Assembly: GCA_030427205.1 (NCBI GenBank)
Contig: JAUHXC010000027.1
Location: forward strand, 83,614-147,613
Direction of reading: 5' to 3'
Source of the DNA: a bacterium
GTDB taxonomy: Bacteria > Myxococcota_A > Bradymonadia > UBA7976 > UBA1532
Length of the DNA stretch: 64,000 bases
Shown here piece by piece: positions 52,303-62,145 of this stretch. Position 1 is the first letter of the stretch. The number at the start of each line of letters is the position of its first letter. The position numbers and the translations under genes were made by a program. Below the pieces are notes generated by a model. The model did no database searches. It saw only the letters and a program-made list of their open reading frames with translations, and had not been told where the DNA came from.

Positions 52303-54732
52303 TCAGTTGAAGTCGAGGAAGGGCACGTAGTAGCCGAGCACGAAGCCGAGCTGGAAGTTCTGCGCGTGGCGCCCCGTGGGCAGGTAGCGGAAGTCGACGC
52401 TGATGTTGAACGCGTCGTCGGGCAGCGGAGGGATGATCAGGCCCGCCTGGAAGCCGATGACCACGAAGTCGTTCCACTGCAGGGCCGAGTCGCCCTTCTC
52501 GTCCTCTTCGACCACCAGCATCCGGCCCAGGTCGACCAGGGTCAGTTGGGTGTGGAGGCCGCAGAACCAGCTCCGGGGGAGGAGCTGCACCGCGAAGCCG
52601 GCCGAGAGGTTGAGCGAGAACAGGCGATCCTCATCGTCGTTGAGCCCCACCGAGATCGGCGTGACCAGGCCGCCGACGTTGGCCCCGAGCGAGGCGACCC
52701 AGTCACCGCCGCGGCCGCGGCGATCGGTCATCGCCTCGACCAGCGACTCCAGCGTCTGCTTGCGCGCCTGCCGCTGCGACTCGGCCTGCGTCGGATCGGC
52801 CTTGGCCAGCTCGAGGCTGCGCGCGTTGTCGGCCAGGGCGCTGGCCACCCGCACCATGCGCAGCAGGTGATGGGTCATGTCCTGGATGGTCTCGCTGTGG
52901 TCGGGGGCATATCGCGCCGCGTAGCTCAGGACGGACTCGGCGGCGGCGGTCGCGCCGGCGATCGTGCGGCTGCCGTCCTGGTCGATGATGCCCAGCGAGA
53001 GGGTGTGCAGCGCGTCGACGAGGCCGGCGACGAGGCGCGCGCGGGCGGCGTCTTTCGTGGCCTCCTTGGCCTCCTTGGCCTCCTTGGCCTCCTTGGCCTC
53101 CTCGGCCGCGCCGACGAACGGGTCGACCGCGGCGCGCTCGATCAGCTCGAAGGTCAGGTCGACCGCGCGGCGGGCCTGGTCGCGGGGGGTCTCGTCGGCC
53201 GGCGGGCTGAGCACCGCCACCAGTCGGGCGGCCCAGCCGGGCACCCACTCGAGGTCGCTGTCGTCGCCGAAGTCCTTCTCGCACGTCGACATGTCGAAGT
53301 GCTTGTCTCGATCGTGCACGAGCTCGGCGATCATGCGGGCGTCGCAGCGCTCGCCGGCGGCGTGGCAGGTGCCGGCGACGGCGAAGCCGAGCGACGCGGC
53401 GCACATCGCCCGGCAGTCTTCGCCCTTCGGGGCTTTGCAGGCGGTGTCGGCCTGCTTGGCGGCGTCGCCGGCCAGCGCGACCAGCAGCAGCTGGGCTTCG
53501 GTCGACGTGGGCGGGGTGTGGGTCTCGAGCATGCGCGCGAGCAGCGGCTCGGCGTGGCCCAGGGCGGCGCGAACGAAGCTGCCCGTCTCCTTCAAACCTG
53601 CCTTCGTGAGGGTCTTCGTGGCGACCTCGGATGCGAGCCGCATGCCGATGTGCATCAGATCGAGCCCGAAGGCGTCGGCGAGCTCGGCGCCGGTCTCGGC
53701 GATCTGGGCCAGGGTGCGGTTGCGCACCAGCGCGCAGGTGCGCGGCAGCGGCGGCTCGTACTCCGGGGCGATCACCCGGGTGAGCATGGCGCCGTCGACG
53801 CCGTCCACTTTCCCGAAGGTCGTCTCGAGGGTCTTGCGCGCGGCGCTCCAGTCCGATGGGTCTTCCGGGCCGCACGCGATCTCGGTCAGCGGGGCGATGA
53901 TCAGCGCCTCGGCCCGGCCGCGGGCCCGCTCGATGGCGATCTCGGCCAGCAGGGTCAGCGTATCGCTGACCAGCGCGGGCACCGCATCGTCGAGGCTGCG
54001 GCCGCCGGCCGCGCCGCCGCCGCCGGTCGACAGGGCGCGGGCGGCGTCGGCCAGTTTCGGCTGGCCCGAGTCGAGCTTACGGATGGTGATGGCCGATTCC
54101 ATACGGCCGAGGTCTTCGCTGCAGGCGGCCTCGTTGTCCGAGCTGCTCTGTTTGTCCTTCTTGGCTGAGGCGTCCGGTGTCTCGCCCTTGGACGGCTGCT
54201 TCTTCGTGTCTGAGTCACCCGAACTGGTCACCTGCTCGGCCTGCTGGCCATCGGGGCCCATGCGGAACTGACGGACCGGCAGGCGCACGCCACTCGAACA
54301 GAAAGGCTTCGAACCGAGAGACTGTGAATCGACAGGGCGCCAAGCGTTCGGCAGGATCCAACTCAAATCGAAGTTGCGCGTCTGGTCCTTCGTCTCGACG
54401 ATCACCGGCGCCCGCTCGGCGTCGCAGCGCACGCGCCAAACGCTCTTGCCGTTCTTGCCGTTCTTACCGTTCTTGTCGCTCTTGGCCGGCAGCGCGATGA
54501 CCTGACTCAAGGCGTCCGACAGGCTGGGGTCGAAGGTGACGGTGCGATCGCTCTGGGACGCGCTTTCGTCCCTGAAGGTGCACCACACCCGGCGCATCGG
54601 GCGCGCCGGCAGCTCGACCCGGTAGCGCGCGAAGCTCTTGGTGTCGTCGGCGTGCGCGCTCGGGGCCACGCCGATCCATGCCAGGGCCACCAGCGCGGCG
54701 GTCGCCCACGCCCACATGCGATGAGAGTTCAC
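52303..54732 (-). CDS. Large exported protein with outer-membrane-barrel-like C-terminus
   Basis: An 809-residue product from GTG 54732 behind GAGGAGG. The signal peptide ends at APSAHA. Residues 28-200 are mixed and include a Lys-Asn-Gly repeat (KNGKNGKNGK). Residues 205-640 are helical with scattered Cys and an AKE repeat (EEAKEAKEAKEAKEA) encoded by 9-bp units. The last 120 residues are amphipathic strands ending in an aromatic-Asn pair (YYVPFLDFN), like an outer-membrane anchor. It is coupled by GTGA to the serine protease gene, so the two probably work together. Confidence 0.75.
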   Translation of the reverse strand: MNSHRMWAWATAALVALAWIGVAPSAHADDTKSFARYRVELPARPMRRVWCTFRDESASQSDRTVTFDPSLSDALSQVIALPAKSDKNGKNGKNGKSVWRVRCDAERAPVIVETKDQTRNFDLSWILPNAWRPVDSQSLGSKPFCSSGVRLPVRQFRMGPDGQQAEQVTSSGDSDTKKQPSKGETPDASAKKDKQSSSDNEAACSEDLGRMESAITIRKLDSGQPKLADAARALSTGGGGAAGGRSLDDAVPALVSDTLTLLAEIAIERARGRAEALIIAPLTEIACGPEDPSDWSAARKTLETTFGKVDGVDGAMLTRVIAPEYEPPLPRTCALVRNRTLAQIAETGAELADAFGLDLMHIGMRLASEVATKTLTKAGLKETGSFVRAALGHAEPLLARMLETHTPPTSTEAQLLLVALAGDAAKQADTACKAPKGEDCRAMCAASLGFAVAGTCHAAGERCDARMIAELVHDRDKHFDMSTCEKDFGDDSDLEWVPGWAARLVAVLSPPADETPRDQARRAVDLTFELIERAAVDPFVGAAEEAKEAKEAKEAKEATKDAARARLVAGLVDALHTLSLGIIDQDGSRTIAGATAAAESVLSYAARYAPDHSETIQDMTHHLLRMVRVASALADNARSLELAKADPTQAESQRQARKQTLESLVEAMTDRRGRGGDWVASLGANVGGLVTPISVGLNDDEDRLFSLNLSAGFAVQLLPRSWFCGLHTQLTLVDLGRMLVVEEDEKGDSALQWNDFVVIGFQAGLIIPPLPDDAFNISVDFRYLPTGRHAQNFQLGFVLGYYVPFLDFN

Positions 54733-55790
54733 TGTCCTGCCTCCTCTCCGAGCCAGCGGGCTCGGGTCTGCCTGATCCAGGGTTGCAATCGGTCGACGCG
54801 CACGTAGATCCCGCCGTCTCCGCAGCGATGGCGGCTGCGGCGCAGGGGGCGCGCGGTGATGGCCAGCACCCGCCAGCCTCGGGTGGAGCGTTCGAACACC
54901 GGCCCGCCGCTGTCGCCGTCGCAGGTGTCGGCGCCGCCGGCGCCGGCGATCACGAGCTCGGCGCCCGGTCGGCAGCCGGCGCGGGCCGCGCGCAGGCGAT
55001 CGCAGCCCCAGCCGTCGAACCAGACGGTGCCCTCGCCGCGTATGCCGGCGCCGCGGCGGCCAGCGCCGTCGGTCGCGCCGAAGCCGACCACCCGGCCTTC
55101 GCCATAGGGGCGGCCGGCGTCCTCGCGCAGGGGGCTGGGGTCGATGTCGAGGGGCGCTTCGAGCCGCAGCAGCGCGGCGTCGATCCCACCGGGCGCCCGG
55201 GCGCTCTCGATGACCCGTCGCAGTGCGCGGGGGCGGGCGGCGAAGCGGCCCGCGCCGACCTGTCGGGCCGGCAGGCAGTGGGCCGCGGTGAGGATCAGCT
55301 CGCGGGTGACGGCCACGCCGGTGCAGTGATTGGCGCCGGCCCGGTGGATCGAGACGACGTCGGCGAAGGGGGCCTGCCGGCTCGGCTGGCTCTCGGTCAC
55401 CCGAGTGGGGCCCGGGACCGGTGGCAGCGGCTTGATGACGGGTGTGTGGATGCGAGGTCCCACCACCTCGATGATCAGGTGATCGGGACCGTCGATATCG
55501 ACTGGCCCCCCGGGACCGCCCGTCTGGTTCGAGACCCGCGGCGAGTTGTCGGCCTTGTCCGGATCTCCTGGCTTGTTCGCCTGTTGCGTGACGCGGGCTT
55601 CGGCGTTCTTTCCGTCGTCCGACCTGCTGTCACCGCGCCCTGGCTTGACCGTCGGCGCTCGGGGATCCGGCGACGGGTTGTCCCTGATCGCCTCCTCGGG
55701 CGCCGGCGCCGCGAGCGCCGCGCCGGCGAAGATGCAGGCCAGCGCCCACAGGCAGATCCGCCCGCAGCTGGGGATCGTCATCGTGCTCAC
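54729..55790 (-). CDS. Exported trypsin-like serine protease
   Basis: A 353-residue protein with a signal peptide (residues 1-28; GTG at 55790, or ATG three codons later). A Pro-rich linker runs to residue 130. The S1 domain has His171 (LTAAHC), Asp204 (GIDAALLRL) and Ser294 (CDGDSGGPVF), and the substrate pocket Asp is at 288, in ADTCDGDSGG, predicting trypsin-like specificity for Lys/Arg. Disulfides are likely. It precedes and overlaps the gene for the large helical outer-membrane protein, which may be its substrate or its anchor. Confidence 0.9.
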   Translation of the reverse strand: MSTMTIPSCGRICLWALACIFAGAALAAPAPEEAIRDNPSPDPRAPTVKPGRGDSRSDDGKNAEARVTQQANKPGDPDKADNSPRVSNQTGGPGGPVDIDGPDHLIIEVVGPRIHTPVIKPLPPVPGPTRVTESQPSRQAPFADVVSIHRAGANHCTGVAVTRELILTAAHCLPARQVGAGRFAARPRALRRVIESARAPGGIDAALLRLEAPLDIDPSPLREDAGRPYGEGRVVGFGATDGAGRRGAGIRGEGTVWFDGWGCDRLRAARAGCRPGAELVIAGAGGADTCDGDSGGPVFERSTRGWRVLAITARPLRRSRHRCGDGGIYVRVDRLQPWIRQTRARWLGEEAGQ

Positions 55791-56010
55791 CTCGCGAAAG
55801 GGGTTCGACCCGGACGGCCCAGCCGAAGCGCAAGCGCTGTGCCAGGGCCAAACGGGCCCGTTTGCGGGCGCGCTCGTGGGCGAGGCGTTACGCCCCGGTG
55901 CGCCCTGGGGTCGTCATGGGTGGCATCGGTATCGTTCGTGCCCGTCAGCGATCGGCGGCGACCTCCGCCGGCCGCGCGGCATCATGTCGGGTCACGCCAG
56001 GAGGTGCCCC

Positions 56011-56757
56011 ATGGGCCCGGAGACCCCCCGCTCGGCGCTCGCCGAGATCAACGACCGCCGCGCCGCGCTCGCGGCGCACCCCGCCTTCGATACGCTCGGC
56101 ACGCCGCCCGGCCTGCGCCGCTTCATGGGGCACCACGTCTTCGCGGTGTGGGACTTCATGCTGCTGCTCAAGACGCTGCAGCGGCGGCTCACCGGCGGGG
56201 CCGATCCGTGGCTGCCGCCGGCCGACGTCGAGGCGGCGCGGCTGATCAACGAGATCGTGCTCGGCGAAGAGAGCGACCGACTGCCCGACGGCCGGGTGAC
56301 GAGCCACTTCGACCTGTATCGGCAGGCCATGGCCGAGGTCGGCGCGCCGACGGGGCCGGTGGACGCCCTCGTCGAGGTCTTGCGCGCGGGCGGCGGCCTC
56401 GACACCGCGTTGGCCTGGGCGCCGCCGGCCGCGGGGCGGTTCGTGCGCGCCACCGTCGAGCTGTGCCGCGGGTCGACGGCGGCGGTCGCCGGGGCGTTCC
56501 TCTTCGGGCGCGAGGCGCTCATCCCGCCGATGTTCGAGGCCGCGCTGGCCCGGCTGGCGGCGGCGGGGGTCGAGGCGCCGGCCTTCCGGCTGTATCTGGC
56601 GCGGCATGTCGAGGTGGACGGCGATCAGCACGGGCCGATGGCCGAGGCGCTGCTCGACCGGCTGTGTCGCGACGCGGAGAGCCGGGCCGACGCTCTGGCC
56701 GCGGCCGAGCGGGCGCTGGACGCGCGGGCGGCGCTGTGGGACGCGGTCGCCGGCTGA
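56011..56757 (+). CDS. DUF3050 family protein (haem-oxygenase-like fold)
   Basis: A 248-residue protein with ATG behind AGGAGG. The family signature FMGHHVFAVWDFMLLLKTLQ, the LINEIVLGEESD block and the SHFDLYRQAMAEVGA block are all present. DUF3050 proteins share the haem-oxygenase-like helical fold and may be iron-dependent oxygenases, with His/Glu residues in these blocks as ligands. No pathway partner is adjacent, so the substrate is unknown. Confidence 0.85.
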   Translation: MGPETPRSALAEINDRRAALAAHPAFDTLGTPPGLRRFMGHHVFAVWDFMLLLKTLQRRLTGGADPWLPPADVEAARLINEIVLGEESDRLPDGRVTSHFDLYRQAMAEVGAPTGPVDALVEVLRAGGGLDTALAWAPPAAGRFVRATVELCRGSTAAVAGAFLFGREALIPPMFEAALARLAAAGVEAPAFRLYLARHVEVDGDQHGPMAEALLDRLCRDAESRADALAAAERALDARAALWDAVAG

Positions 56758-56935
56758 TTCGGGCTGCGGCTTCAGGCTGCGGGGTTCAGAACGCGGGTGT
56801 TGATTCAGGCTGGCTGGGGCTGATTCAGCCGGGTTCGGCCCGATTCGTCCGGTTTGCGTCTGATTCGGGTCTCTTCGGTCGGCTGCATCGCTACCTTCGA
56901 CCCGTCAGCAACGCCGAACCCCGCTGGAGATCGCC

Positions 56936-59056
56936 ATGGCCCGCTTCATCTTCGTCGCGCCCCACGCCGCTCTGCTCGCCGCCGCCCTCGGCTGCGCCCC
57001 GGAGGCCGCCGACCACACCGCGCCGGTCGACTCGACCGACAAGTCGATGGCCTGGACGGCCGCCGACGACCCGGCCCTCTTCGGCGCCGAGATGGTCTAC
57101 ACCCTCGCCGATCTGCCCGAGTCGGGCGAGGCGCGGCGTATCCCCTGGGCCGGCAACTACTGGCCCACCTGGCAGGACGGCTACAACTACCGCTGGGAGG
57201 GCGAGGGCACGCAGTCGACCATGGAGAAGTACGCCGCGGCGTTCGACGTCGACGGGCTGGCCGACGCCGCCTCGAAGCGCTTCGGCATCGAGGGGCACAC
57301 CGACCGCACGCCGTGCAGCGCCGACGCGCAGTGCGACGCGGTCATCGGCGAGAAGTGCGCGCTGCGCGACGGCGCCGAGGCGGGGCACTGCGTGCCGACG
57401 TGGTTCGGCGTCTGCCACGCCTGGGCCCCCGCCGCGGTGCTCTTCGACGAGCCGCAGCGGCCGGTCGAGCGCAACGGGGTCACCTTCAAGGTCAACGACC
57501 TCAAGGCGCTGGCCACGCTGCTCGCCGAGGACGTCGACGTGAAGTTCGTCTCGAAGCGCTGCGACGCCGACGACAAGGCCGAGAAGATCACCTACGACGA
57601 ATACGGCCGCCCCGAGGCCAGCGCCTGCATCGATACCAACCCGGCGACTTGGCACCTGCTGCTGGCCAACTACATCGGCCGCAAGGGGCAGAGCTTCATC
57701 GAGGACCGCACCTTCGACGACGAGGTGTGGAACCAGCCACTGCGCGGCTATCGGGTGGTCTCGATGGACGAGATCGACGCCGCCGAGGCCAACCGGCGGG
57801 TGGGCGTATCGCCGGTCGGCGGCATCGACGAGGCCAAGAGCGGGCGGCTGGCGGCCGGCGAGTGGCTGCACCGCCCGGCCGTGGCCGTGCGCAAGGGCGA
57901 CCGGCTGACGGTGACCCTGACCGGCGCCGACGGCGACATCGATCTGTTCGCCCGCTTCGGCAGCCAGCCGACGGCCCGGGGCTACGATTGCCGGCCCTAC
58001 CTCGAGGGCAGCAACGAGACGTGTGAGCTGGTGGCGCCGGCGGACGGCGAGCTGTTCGTCTCGCTCAACGGCTACAGCGCCGGCGAGTTCGAGGTGCGCA
58101 CCGTCGGCGGCGGCGAGATGCCCGCCGACTACCTCTTCAACCCCGCGGCGGCGCGGTTCTACGCGGTCACGACGGACGTGGACTTCATCGCCGAGAGCCC
58201 GGCGGCGCAGGACGGCCCGCTGGCCGAGAGCATCGATCGCTACACCCACACCGATCGCTACACCTACGTGCTCGAGCTCGACGGCGAAGGCCGGTTGGTG
58301 GGCGGCGAGTGGACCGGCGAGAGCAAGCGCAACCACCCCGACTTCGTCTGGCTGCCCGAGCGGCTGCAGGTGGCCGAGGTCATGGGCGGGCTGATGGATC
58401 GCCAGGACATCGTCGATCTGCTGGCCGAGTCGGTCGCGGGCGAGGCGGCGCCGACCATGGCCGCGCGCACGGTCGAAGAGGCCGGCGAGCTGGCCGACGG
58501 CGAGTGGGCCCACTTCGGGCCGTTCGCGGTGGCCGCGGGCGGCGCGCTGAACGCGACCCTGGCCGGCGGCGGCGACCTGGATCTCTACGTGCGCCGCGGC
58601 GCGCAGCCGACCGCCGACGACTACGACTGCCGGCCCTACGCCGGCGACAGCGCCGAGACCTGCGAACTGGACGGCCCCGGCCCGATCTACGTGTCGGTCA
58701 ACGCCTACGCCGCCGGCGCCTTCACCCTGACCGTGCGCCACGACGTGCTGGAAGAGGCGCCGGGCTTCGCCGGCGTCGACCGCGAGGCGCGGGTCGAGCG
58801 GGGCGCGTGGATGCGCCACGAGATCGAGGTGCGGGCCGGGCAGCGGCTGGTGCTGACGACCGAGGCCGCCGCCGACGTCGACCTCTACCTGCGGCTCGAC
58901 GCGGCGCCGACCGCCGCCAAGTACGACGCCCGGGCCTACACCGCCTCGGGCGACGAGCGGCTGACCTACACCGCGGTGCGCAGCGGCACCCTGCACGTGG
59001 GCGTGCACGGCTACGCGGCGGCCAACGTGCGGCTGCGGGTGGTCGAGGAAGACTGA
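56936..59056 (+). CDS. Transglutaminase-elicitor family lipoprotein with PPC-like repeats
   Basis: A 706-residue exported protein with a lipobox AALGC near residue 20. Residues 75-280 match the transglutaminase-elicitor family known from oomycetes and bacteria. Visible blocks are GNYWPTWQDGYNYRW, the catalytic Cys160 in TWFGVCHAWAPAAVL, and RKGQSFIEDRTFDDEVW with the expected His/Asp later. Three beta modules follow, with repeating GDIDLFARFGSQPTARGY and DLDLYVRRGAQPTADDY segments, resembling PPC domains. It would crosslink or deamidate proteins at the cell surface. The 178-bp upstream gap has short TGATTCGG repeats. Confidence 0.85.
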   Translation: MARFIFVAPHAALLAAALGCAPEAADHTAPVDSTDKSMAWTAADDPALFGAEMVYTLADLPESGEARRIPWAGNYWPTWQDGYNYRWEGEGTQSTMEKYAAAFDVDGLADAASKRFGIEGHTDRTPCSADAQCDAVIGEKCALRDGAEAGHCVPTWFGVCHAWAPAAVLFDEPQRPVERNGVTFKVNDLKALATLLAEDVDVKFVSKRCDADDKAEKITYDEYGRPEASACIDTNPATWHLLLANYIGRKGQSFIEDRTFDDEVWNQPLRGYRVVSMDEIDAAEANRRVGVSPVGGIDEAKSGRLAAGEWLHRPAVAVRKGDRLTVTLTGADGDIDLFARFGSQPTARGYDCRPYLEGSNETCELVAPADGELFVSLNGYSAGEFEVRTVGGGEMPADYLFNPAAARFYAVTTDVDFIAESPAAQDGPLAESIDRYTHTDRYTYVLELDGEGRLVGGEWTGESKRNHPDFVWLPERLQVAEVMGGLMDRQDIVDLLAESVAGEAAPTMAARTVEEAGELADGEWAHFGPFAVAAGGALNATLAGGGDLDLYVRRGAQPTADDYDCRPYAGDSAETCELDGPGPIYVSVNAYAAGAFTLTVRHDVLEEAPGFAGVDREARVERGAWMRHEIEVRAGQRLVLTTEAAADVDLYLRLDAAPTAAKYDARAYTASGDERLTYTAVRSGTLHVGVHGYAAANVRLRVVEED

Positions 59057-59077
59057 GCCGGGCCGATCGGCCGCGGA

Positions 59078-59524
59078 TCAGCCGCCCATCGCCCAGAAGG
59101 GCTGGCCGTCGCGGGTGGCGCCGCGGTCGTAGGCGCCGGCGTCGAGCGAGCGGGCGACGTCCGCGCTGGGGCCGTCGCTGCGCCCGCCGACCGGGTATCC
59201 GACGACGAGGGTGCACTGCCGCCGCGTCTGGCGGTCGAAGGCCCGATAGGCCCGGTAGCCGGGCCCCGAGAAGAGCCGCTCGCCCGTATCGAAGCGGCCC
59301 ACCGGGCTGGCCGTCGTCTGACCGGCCGACGCCAGGAAGAGGGTCAAGGCCATCAAGCCCGCGGTGAGCGCGACCAGCGCGCCGCCGGCGAGGCCGCCCG
59401 CCGCCGCCGCCACGAGCACGAAGACCGCGCCGCCCATGTTCGAGGAGGTCTCGGGCTGCAGCGGCACCTGCACCTGCATCCCCCCCGGCACCTGCCTCTG
59501 CATCTGACGCGCTTCGTGGTTCAT
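59078..59524 (-). CDS. Small membrane protein
   Basis: A 148-residue protein with ATG at 59524 behind GAGGAGG. A Gln/Pro-rich N-terminus precedes two hydrophobic segments (AVFVLVAAAAGGLAGGALVALTA region, residues 33-70). The rest is a polar, basic domain (YRAYRAFDRQTRRQCTLVVG). It diverges from the regulator gene at 59717. Function unknown. Confidence 0.65.
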   Translation of the reverse strand: MNHEARQMQRQVPGGMQVQVPLQPETSSNMGGAVFVLVAAAAGGLAGGALVALTAGLMALTLFLASAGQTTASPVGRFDTGERLFSGPGYRAYRAFDRQTRRQCTLVVGYPVGGRSDGPSADVARSLDAGAYDRGATRDGQPFWAMGG

Positions 59525-59716
59525 GGAGGCCTCCTCGTGTTTGCTCGACGACCCTGCATTGCGAGCCCCGTGCCGGGTCTGGCGCCGCCCATGAAGCGCC
59601 GCCCTACGGGGCTCTGCGGGGCGCCGCCGCCGGCGACCGTGGGGGCCGACCCCCGGCCCCGGGGGCAGAACCCCGCGCCGGTTTCGATCGCGCCGCCGAT
59701 CGGCGATGCTCGGGTC

Positions 59717-62077
59717 ATGCCCGTCCGCCGCCCCGTCGTCGCCCCGCCGCCCGGCCGTGAGGCCCTCGTCGATCGCCTCGTCTGCCGGCTGCACGGCGGC
59801 GAGTCGGTGCTGCTCATCGGCCCGCCGGGGGTCGGCAAGTCGGCCGTCGCCCGGGTCGTGGCCGAGCGGCTGGGCGCCCACGTCGTCGAGCGCGGCGACC
59901 TCGACGGGCTGTTGGAGCACGTCGGCGCCGCCGAGGGCCCGCTGATGCTCGACGGGCTCGACGCGCTCGACGCCGCGGCCCTCGACGCCCTCGTCGAGCG
60001 GGCCGCGGTGCCGCTGCTCATGACCCGCCGGGCCCACGCGACGCCGGGCGGCTTCACCCCCGAGGCGGTGCCGCCGCTGCCGCTGAGCGGCGAGGGCCCC
60101 GAGACCGCGCCGACGCTCTTCGCCCGGGCGGTCGAGCGTTTGACCGCCGGCATGCCGGTGGCCCTGCCCGAGGGCACGACCCGCGACCTGCTGCTGGCCA
60201 TCACCGACGGGCTGCCGGCGGTGATCGAGGCCATGGCCGACGCCTGGTGGCTGCACGGGCCGGCGCTGATCCATCGGCTGCGGCCGATCCTGGGCGGGGA
60301 GGGGGCCGCCGATCTCTCGGCGGTGCCCGGCTTGCCGCTCGACCGGCTGGCGTCGGCGCTCGATCCCCTCGAGGCCCCCGATCGGGCGGCGCTCTCGGCG
60401 CTGGCGGTGGTGCCGGGGGCCTTCGATCTCTCGGCGGCCCGCGCGCTGCTCGGGGAAGACGCCGCCGATCGGCTGCGGGCGCTGGTGCGCGAGGGCTTGA
60501 TGCGCATCGAGGCCCCGGGGCGCTTCCGGCTGTATTGGATCGTGCGCGCCCGCTGCCTCGGCGAGGCGGTCGACGCGGGCCATCAGGCCGAGGCCGATCG
60601 GCGCTATGGCGAGTGGCTGCTCGCGGCGGGCGAGCGCTTCGCCGACGCCGGGCGCCTGCCGAGCCGGCCGCACCCCGCCGCCGATCTGCCGACCCTCTTC
60701 GCCGGCATGGAGCACGGCTGGGCCACCGGCGACGGCGAGAGCGCCGATCGGGCGAGCACGCTCTTGATGTACTGGTGGGACGACCCGCTGCCGACGTGGG
60801 ATCCCATCGTGCACGCCGCCAGCCGCATCGGCGAGCACCCGCGGGCGCGGTTCTTCCGGGCCATCGACGCCGACCGCGGCGGGCGCCGCGAGCAGGCCTT
60901 CGGCGAGATGAAGGCGGTGCTGGCCCGCCCGGGCAACCCCTGGGTGCGGGTGGTCGCGCTCAACTGGCTCGGCAGCCACCTGGCCTTCGAGCCGAGCATG
61001 CGCGCCCAGCGGGCGGCGCGGGCGTTCTACGAAGAGGCCACCGCCGTCTGCCGCGAGCTGGACGTGCCGTGGAAGGAGGCCCACTGCCTCTCGTGCCGCG
61101 CGGGGCTCTTGCAGGCGGGCGGCGATCTCGAGGCGGCGCTCGATCTGTACGGGCCGGTGCTCGACATCCAGGCCGAGCGGCCGACGTGGTGCCATTGGGC
61201 CTATAACATCGGCGATCGGGCGCGCCTGCTGGCCGAGCTGGGCCGCTTCGACGAGGCCCGGGCCGACAGCGACGCGGCCATCGAGGCCCACCGGCGCAAT
61301 CGCTACCCGGCGTACGTGGCGGTGGCTCACGCCGATCGCGGCCTCATCGAGCTGCTCGCCGGCGACCTGGCCGCGGCCGATGCCCACCTGGAGAAGGCGA
61401 TGAGCGCCGTGGCCACCGGCCCGGTCGAGAAGGAGCTCATCGCGCGGATGACGGCGCGCATGGCGGTGGTGCGCACCGAGCAGGGGCACGGCGAGGCGGC
61501 CCGGCGCTTGATGGTCGAGGCCCGGCGGGTGCTCGAAGATCGGGCGCTGGACGGTCGCCTGCCGACCATCGGCTGGGAGCGCGCGCTGACCGGCGACGTG
61601 ATGCCGCTCTACGAGGCGCTGGTCGATCCCACCCGCGCCGCCGAGGCCCTGGCCCGGGCGACGGCGGCGGGCGACGGCGATCGGCTGCCGCTCACCCGGC
61701 GGCTGGACGAGGCGCGGATCCTGGTGCGGCTGCTGCGCCGGCGCGACGACGGCGGGCTGCGCGTCGCGCCCGATGGCGCGGCGTTTCGCGTCGACGATGG
61801 CCCGACGATCTCGGTGGCCCGCTTCCGGGCGGCGCGGGCGCTGCTGGTGCGGCTGGCGGCGGTGCGGGTCTCCGATCCCGGCCGCGGGCTGGAGACCGAG
61901 GCCCTGTTCGAAGCGGGCTGGCCGGGGGTCGACATCGATCCGCTGTCGGCGCGCAATCGGGTCTACGCCGAGCTGAGCCGGCTGCGCAAGCTGGGGCTCG
62001 ATCCGTGGATCGAGCGCGGCGACGACGGCTATCGGCTGGTGGCCGGGCGGCCGGTGGCGGTCGAGCCGATCGAGTGA
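59717..62077 (+). CDS. P-loop/TPR/winged-helix signalling regulator (STAND type)
   Basis: A 786-residue protein. The start at 59717 was chosen because the region before it is not protein-like. Walker A GPPGVGKS lies at residues 35-42, a Walker B-like LMLDGLDAL near 79, and a helical STAND-type region follows. TPR-like repeats cover residues 330-600 (AAADAHLEKAMSAVATG). The last 110 residues form an OmpR-like winged helix (LSARNRVYAELSRLRKLGL). It probably switches by ATP binding and oligomerisation and regulates transcription. It is transcribed alone, divergent from the membrane protein. Confidence 0.8.
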   Translation: MPVRRPVVAPPPGREALVDRLVCRLHGGESVLLIGPPGVGKSAVARVVAERLGAHVVERGDLDGLLEHVGAAEGPLMLDGLDALDAAALDALVERAAVPLLMTRRAHATPGGFTPEAVPPLPLSGEGPETAPTLFARAVERLTAGMPVALPEGTTRDLLLAITDGLPAVIEAMADAWWLHGPALIHRLRPILGGEGAADLSAVPGLPLDRLASALDPLEAPDRAALSALAVVPGAFDLSAARALLGEDAADRLRALVREGLMRIEAPGRFRLYWIVRARCLGEAVDAGHQAEADRRYGEWLLAAGERFADAGRLPSRPHPAADLPTLFAGMEHGWATGDGESADRASTLLMYWWDDPLPTWDPIVHAASRIGEHPRARFFRAIDADRGGRREQAFGEMKAVLARPGNPWVRVVALNWLGSHLAFEPSMRAQRAARAFYEEATAVCRELDVPWKEAHCLSCRAGLLQAGGDLEAALDLYGPVLDIQAERPTWCHWAYNIGDRARLLAELGRFDEARADSDAAIEAHRRNRYPAYVAVAHADRGLIELLAGDLAAADAHLEKAMSAVATGPVEKELIARMTARMAVVRTEQGHGEAARRLMVEARRVLEDRALDGRLPTIGWERALTGDVMPLYEALVDPTRAAEALARATAAGDGDRLPLTRRLDEARILVRLLRRRDDGGLRVAPDGAAFRVDDGPTISVARFRAARALLVRLAAVRVSDPGRGLETEALFEAGWPGVDIDPLSARNRVYAELSRLRKLGLDPWIERGDDGYRLVAGRPVAVEPIE

Positions 62078-62145
62078 TCCGCGGTGATGTGATCCGCTCG
62101 CCGCGATGTGCTAAGCGATCGTCGACCCAGACGAGAAGAGGGCCC

